A stretch of 64,000 nt of DNA from Pseudoflavonifractor sp. Marseille-P3106 (lineage in GTDB: Bacteria > Bacillota > Clostridia > Oscillospirales > Oscillospiraceae): the NCBI GenBank assembly GCA_900169975.1, contig LT827125.1, forward strand, positions 1 to 64,000, in the 5' to 3' direction. Every line of letters begins with the position of its first letter. Position 1 is the first letter of the stretch. Below, one piece after another: positions 58,094 to 64,000 of the stretch. The translations under genes were made by a program, and so were the position numbers. The notes under the pieces are model-generated. The model had not been told where the DNA came from. It ran no database searches and saw only the letters and a program-made list of their open reading frames with translations.

Positions 58094-59386
58094 ATGATGA
58101 TTATTCATAACTATAAATTCGAAACGCTTCAGCTCCATGTCGGTCAGGAGCGGCCTGATCCTGCCACCGATTCCCGTGCGGTTCCCATCTATCAGACAAC
58201 CTCCTATGTGTTCCGGGATTCCGGCCACGCGGCTGCCCGCTTTGGCCTGGCGGATGCAGGCAATATCTACGGCAGACTGACCAACTCCACGCAGGATGTG
58301 TTGGAAAAACGCATCGCAGCACTGGAAGGCGGCGTGGCGGCATTGGCACTGGCCTCCGGCGCAGCGGCCATCACCTACGCCATTGAGGCTGTGGCGCAGG
58401 CAGGCGACCACATCGTTGCACAGAAAACTATCTACGGCGGCAGCCATAATCTGCTGGAGCACACGATGCCCCGCTGCGGCATCACCACTACCTTTGTCAA
58501 TGCCCACGATCTCGCCGAAGTGGAAAACGCCATTCAGAAGAACACGAAGGCCATCTACCTGGAGACGCTGGGCAATCCGAACTCAGATATTCCCGATATC
58601 GACGCCGTCGCAGCCATCGCGCATAAGCACGGTCTGCCGCTGATCATCGACAATACCTTCGGCACACCGTACCTGATTCGCCCCATCGAGCACGGCGCGG
58701 ACATTGTGGTGCACTCCGCCACGAAGTTCATCGGCGGACATGGAACCACTCTGGGCGGTATCATTGTGGATTCCGGCAGGTTTGACTGGAAAGTCGGTGG
58801 GAAATACGCGCCCATCGCCGACCCGAATCCCAGCTATCACGGTGTCAGCTTTGCGGATGCGGCTGGATCAGCGGCGTTTGTGACCTACATCCGCGCTGTT
58901 CTGCTTCGTGACACTGGCGCGGCGATTTCGCCGTTCAATGCATTCCTGCTTTTGCAGGGGGTGGAAACATTGTCTCTCCGTCTGGAGCGCCACGCCGAGA
59001 ACACAAAGAAAGTGGTCGAGTATCTCACACGCCATCCCAAGGTTGCGCGCGTTAACCATCCGTCCCTGCCGAACCATCCCGATCACGCGCTTTATAAGAA
59101 ATATTTTCCCAATGGCGGGGCATCCATTTTCACTTTTGACATCAAGGGCGGTCGGGAGGAAGCGCATAGGTTTATCGACAATCTTGAGATTTTTTCGCTG
59201 CTTGCCAATGTGGCGGATGTGAAATCTCTGGTCATTCACCCGGCAACCACGACGCACTCCCAGTTGACCGAAGAGGAGCTGCTGGATCAGAGAATTCATC
59301 CCAGCACCGTCCGCCTGTCTATCGGCACGGAGCACATTGACGATATCATCGCCGATCTGGAACATGGTTTTGCCGCTTTGAAATAA
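58094..59386 (+). CDS. O-acetylhomoserine aminocarboxypropyltransferase (sulfhydrylase)
   Basis: 430 residues from ATG 58094 (58097 also possible; AAAGGG upstream). PLP enzyme of the Cys/Met metabolism family: SRAVPIYQTTSYVFRDSGHAAARFGL, YGRLTNSTQDVLEKRIAALEGG, and the PLP Lys in HSATKFIGGHG. The end HPATTTHSQL plus RLSIGTEHIDDI is typical of the OAH sulfhydrylase group, which makes homocysteine from O-acetylhomoserine and sulfide. First enzyme of the operon after the cysteine leader. Confidence 0.93.
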   Translation: MMIIHNYKFETLQLHVGQERPDPATDSRAVPIYQTTSYVFRDSGHAAARFGLADAGNIYGRLTNSTQDVLEKRIAALEGGVAALALASGAAAITYAIEAVAQAGDHIVAQKTIYGGSHNLLEHTMPRCGITTTFVNAHDLAEVENAIQKNTKAIYLETLGNPNSDIPDIDAVAAIAHKHGLPLIIDNTFGTPYLIRPIEHGADIVVHSATKFIGGHGTTLGGIIVDSGRFDWKVGGKYAPIADPNPSYHGVSFADAAGSAAFVTYIRAVLLRDTGAAISPFNAFLLLQGVETLSLRLERHAENTKKVVEYLTRHPKVARVNHPSLPNHPDHALYKKYFPNGGASIFTFDIKGGREEAHRFIDNLEIFSLLANVADVKSLVIHPATTTHSQLTEEELLDQRIHPSTVRLSIGTEHIDDIIADLEHGFAALK

Positions 59387-59497
59387 GGAGGATTTGTGAT
59401 GCGCCGAATCTGTATTCCACGCAGACCCGGTTTTCGATGTTGATAACTTTCTGGTTTGCATAAAAGTCAAAACAAGAAATGAGAGGAGATTAAGATT

Positions 59498-60430
59498 ATG
59501 CCTAATATTTATACTTCCGCAGATCAACTGATCGGCAAAACCCCTCTGTTGGAACTGACTCACATGGAAGAACGGTTGGATTTCAAGGCGAAGATTTTGG
59601 CAAAACTGGAATATTTCAATCCTGCGGGCTCAGTAAAAGATCGCATTGCCAAGGCGATGATTGATGACGCGGAAGCTTCGGGGCAACTGAAACCCGGCTC
59701 CGTTATCATCGAACCCACTTCCGGCAATACCGGTATTGGGCTTGCCTCGGTGGCCGCCGCAAGAGGATACCGTATCATTATCGTCATGCCGGAAACCATG
59801 TCTGTGGAGCGCCGCCAGTTGATGAAGGCGTATGGGGCGGAGTTGGTACTGACCGAGGGTTCAAAGGGCATGAAGGGGGCCATCGCAAAAGCGGAAGAAT
59901 TGGCGGCGGGAACGCCGAACAGTTTTATTCCCGGGCAGTTTGTGAATCCGGCCAATCCAAAGGCACATTTTGAAACCACTGGACCGGAAATCTGGGCAGA
60001 TACCGGCGGCAGAGTTGATTTCTTTGTTGCCGGTGTGGGTACCGGCGGTACGATTACCGGTGTGGGCGAGTTCTTGAAATCTAAAAATGGATCCATTAAG
60101 GTCGTGGCCGTTGAGCCGGAAAGTTCAGCTGTCCTTTCTACCGGCATTGCAGGCGCCCATAAGATTCAGGGCATTGGGGCAGGCTTTGTGCCAGATGTAC
60201 TGAATACGAGAGTCTACGATGAAATTGTCACGGTTTCCAATGACGATGCGTTTGCAACAGGCGGACAGATCGGCAGATTGGAGGGAATTTTAGTTGGCAT
60301 TTCTTCTGGCGCCGCTGTAAAGGCGGCCATTGAGCTTGCAAAGCGTCCGGAAAATGAGGGAAAAACCATTGTGGTTTTGCTTCCGGATACTGGTGACCGC
60401 TATTTGTCCACGCCTCTGTTTGCTGAATAA
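59498..60430 (+). CDS. cysK: Cysteine synthase (O-acetylserine sulfhydrylase)
   Basis: 310 residues, GAGGAG upstream. PLP Lys in [11 protein letters not shown] (near 44), phosphate loop [12 protein letters not shown], substrate loop [15 protein letters not shown] and C-terminal [13 protein letters not shown]. Converts O-acetylserine and sulfide to cysteine. 111 bases after the sulfhydrylase and under the same leader. A terminator follows, with later operon genes needing their own start or read-through. Confidence 0.96.
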   Translation: MPNIYTSADQLIGKTPLLELTHMEERLDFKAKILAKLEYFNPAGSVKDRIAKAMIDDAEASGQLKPGSVIIEPTSGNTGIGLASVAAARGYRIIIVMPETMSVERRQLMKAYGAELVLTEGSKGMKGAIAKAEELAAGTPNSFIPGQFVNPANPKAHFETTGPEIWADTGGRVDFFVAGVGTGGTITGVGEFLKSKNGSIKVVAVEPESSAVLSTGIAGAHKIQGIGAGFVPDVLNTRVYDEIVTVSNDDAFATGGQIGRLEGILVGISSGAAVKAAIELAKRPENEGKTIVVLLPDTGDRYLSTPLFAE

Positions 60431-60435
60431 ATGCA

Positions 60436-60470
60436 AAAAAGCCTCCGATAGAAATACCGGGGGCTTTTGC
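60436..60470 (+). terminator. Terminator after cysK
   Basis: AAAAAGCCTCCG pairs with CGGGGGCTTTT (one T-G pair), loop of 11 bases. Confidence 0.8.
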
Positions 60471-60628
60471 TGCGGTTTGGAGTGTCACATCATGGTGTCA
60501 CCCAACTTCTATTACGAGGAAAACGGGCAGAGACGTTCATCTGAACCGGACTGCGCGGATTAGACGAGGGCGGCCCGCACAACACTGCGCCGCAAAGACC
60601 GACATCTTTTGAAAAGAGAGAAAGTATC

Positions 60629-61717
60629 ATGACAGAACATCAAAAAATTCTCGTCGCCATGAGCGGCGGCGTGGATAGCTCCGTATCCGCCTGCCTGCTG
60701 CAGGAAGCGGGCTATGACTGCGAAGGCGTGACCATGCGGCTGTACCGCAATGAGGACATCGGGTTAAGCCGTTTCCATACCTGCTGTTCCCAAGCGGACA
60801 TAGATGATGCCGCGGATGTGGCCTTTTCACTGGACATTCCCTTCCATGTGGCCGACTTCACCGCAGAGTTTCGTATGGATGTCATCGAACCGTTCATCTG
60901 CACCTATGAATCGGGCGGCACACCCAATCCCTGCATTGAATGCAACCGACACATGAAGTTTCACCACCTGCTGGACTTTGCCACGAAGCATGGCTGTGAC
61001 GCCATTGCCACAGGCCACTATGCCCGTATTGACTATGACCCGAAACAAAATCGATGGCTGCTGAAAAAGGCGGTGGACAAAAGCAAGGACCAAAGCTATG
61101 TCCTCTATATGCTGACACAATTGCAACTGGCTCGTATCCGCCTTCCTCTTGGCGGATTACAAAAAATCCGGGTCCGGGAATTGGCAGAGGCTCGCGGGCT
61201 GACCAATGCCCGTAAGCATGACAGTCAGGACATCTGTTTTGTACCGGACGGAGATTATGTTCATTTCATGGAGCAGTACACAGGTCGAACCCATCCGGCA
61301 GGAGATTTTCTCGATCTCAAAGGGATGGTCGTTGGCCGCCATCAAGGTGCAGTACGTTATACGCTGGGGCAGCGAAAGGGACTGGGTCTTGCCATGAACG
61401 AACCGGTCTATGTCTGTGATAAGTGTATGGCGAATAATACCGTTACCGTGGGACCCGAGCAGAATCTGTACAGACAGAGTTTGCTGGCCGGAGAAGTCAA
61501 CTGGATCCCTTTTGATGCGCCGGCGGGACCGCTGCGTGTCACAGCATGTATCCGCTATCATCAGAAAGAACAGCCCGCCACCGTGTCCATGACGCAGAAC
61601 GGGAAGCTGAGGGTCGTATTCGATGCGCCACAGCGAGCCGTCACACCAGGACAGGCAGTGGTGCTGTACCAAGGAGATTTGGTGTTGGGCGGCGGCACGA
61701 TTGAGAAGACTTTCTAA
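60629..61717 (+). CDS. mnmA: tRNA-specific 2-thiouridylase
   Basis: 362 residues. PP-loop MSGGVDSSVSA (near 11-21), first catalytic Cys in GGTPNPCIECN (near 100), second Cys in HDSQDICFV (near 200), ATGHYAR and TLGQRKGLGL. It puts sulfur on uridine 34 of Lys, Glu and Gln tRNAs, using sulfur from a cysteine desulfurase. That partner is likely the next gene, three bases away. It has the TCCSQADIDDA insertion of a common variant. Confidence 0.95.
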   Translation: MTEHQKILVAMSGGVDSSVSACLLQEAGYDCEGVTMRLYRNEDIGLSRFHTCCSQADIDDAADVAFSLDIPFHVADFTAEFRMDVIEPFICTYESGGTPNPCIECNRHMKFHHLLDFATKHGCDAIATGHYARIDYDPKQNRWLLKKAVDKSKDQSYVLYMLTQLQLARIRLPLGGLQKIRVRELAEARGLTNARKHDSQDICFVPDGDYVHFMEQYTGRTHPAGDFLDLKGMVVGRHQGAVRYTLGQRKGLGLAMNEPVYVCDKCMANNTVTVGPEQNLYRQSLLAGEVNWIPFDAPAGPLRVTACIRYHQKEQPATVSMTQNGKLRVVFDAPQRAVTPGQAVVLYQGDLVLGGGTIEKTF

Positions 61718-61719
61718 AG

Positions 61720-62856
61720 ATGATCTATCTGGACTATGCGGCAAATGCGCCGGTGGAAGCACCGGTGCTGGATGCGTTTCTCACGGCGGAACAGACCTTT
61801 GTGGGCAATCCCAATTCCAACCACCCAGCCGGTCAAGCAGCACTGGCGGCAATGGAACGGGCAACAGAGTCCATTGCCGCCCTGCTGGGGGCGGAACCGA
61901 ATGAGATCATTTACACTTCCGGGGCCACAGAAGCCAACAATCTTGCCATAAAAGGCATTGCCTACGCCAAGCGGCACACGGGGCATCATATTATTTCCAC
62001 ACCATTGGAGCACGCTTCTGTCGGTGGCAGCCTTACTTACCTGCAGGAACAGGGATGGGAAATCGACTTTCTGGACATTACCCGGGACGGAACGGCGGAT
62101 CTGCAGCAACTGCGGGAACTGCTGCGGCAGGACACGGTGCTGGCGGCCATCTGCGCAGTAGACAGTGAACTGGGTACGATCCAGCCATTAGACAAGATCA
62201 AGGCCATTTTGAAGGATTATCCAAACTGTCATCTGCACATTGATGCCACCCAGGCCTTTGGCCGTATTCCGGTTTCTTTTGCAGGAGTGGATACATTGAG
62301 CCTGGCGCCCCACAAGTTTGGCGGACTCAATGGCAGCGGCCTGCTGCTGAAACGGAAAAACCTTGTGCTGGAGCCACAGCTGCATGGCGGCGGGAGTACC
62401 ACCATCTACCGCAGCGGAACCCCTGCCGCCGCGCTGGCCGTTTCCATTGAAACAGCTCTGCGACTGGCTCTGCAGCACCGGGCAGAACGATTCGAGCAGG
62501 CCGTGCTGTACAACCAAATGCTGCGGGAGTCGCTGATCCGTTATACCGGTGTCCGCATCAACAGCCCGGAAAATTCTGTGCCTCAAATTCTGAACCTGAG
62601 TGTACAGAATGTGCGAGGAACCGTCTTTCAAAGGATGTTGGCCGAACGAGGGGTCTGCGTATCTGTTAAATCAGCCTGCTCGGCCCAGGGGACACCTTCC
62701 GGGGCCGTTTTTGCGGTCAGCAGAGACCGGAAAAACGCTCTGTCATCGTGGCGCGTCAGCATCAGCCACCGAACCACAGAGGACCAACTGTCGGCCTTCC
62801 TGCAAATTTTTGACGATTGTTACCGGAAGCTGACTGGGAAAGAAGGCGCCACATGA
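61720..62856 (+). CDS. Cysteine desulfurase (NifS/IscS-like)
   Basis: 378 residues. Opens MIYLDYAANAPV; PLP Lys in SLAPHKFGGLNG (near 206); catalytic Cys in SVKSACSAQG (near 325). It takes sulfur from L-cysteine and passes it as persulfide, here most likely to MnmA, whose gene ends three bases earlier. The stop overlaps the next gene (ATGA). Confidence 0.93.
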   Translation: MIYLDYAANAPVEAPVLDAFLTAEQTFVGNPNSNHPAGQAALAAMERATESIAALLGAEPNEIIYTSGATEANNLAIKGIAYAKRHTGHHIISTPLEHASVGGSLTYLQEQGWEIDFLDITRDGTADLQQLRELLRQDTVLAAICAVDSELGTIQPLDKIKAILKDYPNCHLHIDATQAFGRIPVSFAGVDTLSLAPHKFGGLNGSGLLLKRKNLVLEPQLHGGGSTTIYRSGTPAAALAVSIETALRLALQHRAERFEQAVLYNQMLRESLIRYTGVRINSPENSVPQILNLSVQNVRGTVFQRMLAERGVCVSVKSACSAQGTPSGAVFAVSRDRKNALSSWRVSISHRTTEDQLSAFLQIFDDCYRKLTGKEGAT

Positions 62857-63413
62857 GCCGCGAGCTGACGCAACTGAAGCTGATCGAGCGCAGTATTCTC
62901 AAAAAGTACCGCAAAGAACTGTGGCGGCCATTTACATACGCCGTCAAGCGATACGAACTGATCCAGCCGGGAGATAAAATCGCGCTGGGCCATCATTTCA
63001 ATGATGTGGTGGAAATGACCGTGATAGGGATGTTTTGCGGTTCTCAGTTGCAGGTCGTGCCGCCCAAGCTTCACAGCACGAACTTTGAGGGAATGGAATT
63101 GATCCGTCCGCTTTACTGCGCCCACGAGGAGGATATTCTGGCGTGGAAGCGATACGATGAGCTGGAGTTTATCCAGTGCGCCTGCCGATTCACAGAAAAC
63201 TGCGCCATGCGCGATAAAGGCGGCGGAGGTTCCAAGCGGCAGGAGGTCAAGACGCTCCTGAAGCGGTTGATGCGAGACAGTCCCAATATAGAGAAGAGTA
63301 TCTTCAACAGCATCCATGCTGTCAGGCTGGGTACTATGGTGGCGCACAAACACAATGGGGTATTTTACACCTTCCTGGATGGCCACAATATAAACAAGAT
63401 AAACAATTCCTGA
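62853..63413 (+). pseudogene. ttcA: TtcA-like protein with the ATP-binding half deleted in frame
   Basis: 186 residues from ATG 62853. The start (SRELTQLKLIERSILKKYRKELWRPFTYAVKRYELIQPGDKIA) and the end (ALGHHFNDVVEM, PKLHSTNFEGMELIRPLY, EFIQCACRFTE) are those of the TtcA/TilS-like tRNA thiolation family. Between GDKIA and LGHHF the family has about 100 residues with the SGGKDS PP-loop and a CxxC pair; all are missing. The open frame is kept. It cannot bind ATP as usual, so it is called a pseudogene, though a remnant function is possible. Junction near 62975-62985. Confidence 0.8.
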
Positions 63414-63450
63414 GAATTGTCACTCGAAAAACAAGGAATAATCAGATCAA

Positions 63451-64000
63451 ATGCCAAATCAGTTTTCAAGGACGGAGCTTTTGTTAGGGAAAGAAGTCGT
63501 GCGGAGCCTGCAGCATTCACGAGTTGCTGTTTTTGGAATCGGGGGAGTTGGTGGATCTGCAGTTGAGGCATTGGCGCGAAGTGGTATCGGTGCATTGGAT
63601 TTAGTTGATGATGATCGGGTTTGTCTCGCAAACTTAAACCGACAGATTTTTGCGATTCGAAGTTCGGTTGGAAAATACAAAGTGGATGCGGCGGCAGCAA
63701 GAATTGCCGAGATCAGCCCAGACTGTTCGATTACAGCCATAAAAGCATTTTATCTTCCGTCTGTTGAAGGGCAATTTGATTTTTCTAAATATGACTATAT
63801 AATAGATGCAGTTGATACAGTAGCCTCAAAAATCGAGTTGGTGATGCAGGCCAGGCCGCCCATGTGCCTATTATCAGCTCCATGGGTGCCGGAAGCAAAT
63901 TGAATCCTGCTGCGTTTGAGGTGGCTGATATATACGAGACAAGCGTTTGTCCGCTTGCGCGGGTTATGCGGCTGAGAACTGAAAAAGCGCGGAATTCAGC
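63451..64000 (+). pseudogene. tcdA: ThiF/TcdA-like E1 enzyme, frameshifted, runs off the edge
   Basis: ATG 63451. Opens QFSRTELLLGKEVVRSL, then the ATP-binding GIGGVGGSAVEALARSGIG and DDDRVCLANLNRQIFA, as in tRNA threonylcarbamoyladenosine dehydratase. At 63847-63856 the five bases CAGGC are doubled. The written frame then ends at 63903, while the next frame continues with AHVPIISSMGAGSKLNP and SVCPLARVMRLR, the normal family sequence, to the window end. Removing one CAGGC restores MQAAHVP. Either a real mutation or an assembly error. Confidence 0.85.

Noticed and set aside
60491-60563. A further leader peptide before mnmA
   Set aside because: Short frame without ribosome site and without a codon run; no attenuator follows.

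Overview
The window looks like a high-GC gut clostridium, probably an Oscillospirales butyrate producer. The evidence is the butyryl/acyl-CoA dehydrogenase end at the left edge, a Spo0A-type domain, AGGAGG ribosome sites and codon usage close to Flavonifractor-like genomes. This placement is inference. About 47 kb of the 64 kb is an integrative and conjugative element (ICE) inserted in a tRNA-Ala(GGC) gene. The 3' part of the tRNA is repeated at both ends (attL 1223-1284, attR 48584-48645).

Layout. 1-1200: chromosome, with an acyl-CoA dehydrogenase end, a MarR regulator, the tRNA promoter and a tRNA-like fragment. 1206-1281: rebuilt tRNA-Ala. 1575-3323: AT-rich OLD-type nuclease cargo. 3442-6945: replication and partition genes (RepA; a ParB-like protein with three ParB folds). 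6951-8560: wreckage of accessory genes, split by an AT-rich membrane-protein insertion. 8653-18700: ArdC-like antirestriction proteins, many unknown accessory proteins, MobC, relaxase and PcfB. 19101-27893: Fic protein, surface protein, sortase, 1724-residue Cna-B adhesin and a pentapeptide-like protein. 27906-36836: the transfer machinery (VirD4, Maff2, toxin-antitoxin pair, VirB6, PrgI, VirB4, NlpC/P60 hydrolase). 36917-38262: IS256-family insertion. 38417-44812: AT-rich cargo with a secreted protein, an ABC system, an XRE regulator, an ECF-like sigma factor, a DUF4367-type protein and a second secreted protein. 45093-48477: DUF6514, an orphan Spo0A output domain, a probable structured RNA, a small ORF and the serine recombinase.

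48646-64000 is chromosome again. It holds a cupin gene, a TRAP transporter with L-serine dehydratase, a decayed sensor kinase, an aldo/keto reductase and a sulfur operon (O-acetylhomoserine sulfhydrylase, cysteine synthase, MnmA, cysteine desulfurase, TtcA). The sulfur operon sits behind a leader with a cysteine-codon peptide and a mutually exclusive antiterminator/terminator pair. TtcA has lost its ATP-binding loop and TcdA is frameshifted.

Three signals are least explained. First, 17 copies of a hairpin repeat built on CCTCAATTTGAGG lie between ICE genes; their arms vary with compensating changes. Second, a set of non-structural ICE proteins, including Fic, an ArdC-like protein and ParB, share short basic C-terminal tails ending in Arg, often PVR or PER. 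Third, the cysteine leader at 57735-58093 reads as a complete attenuator.
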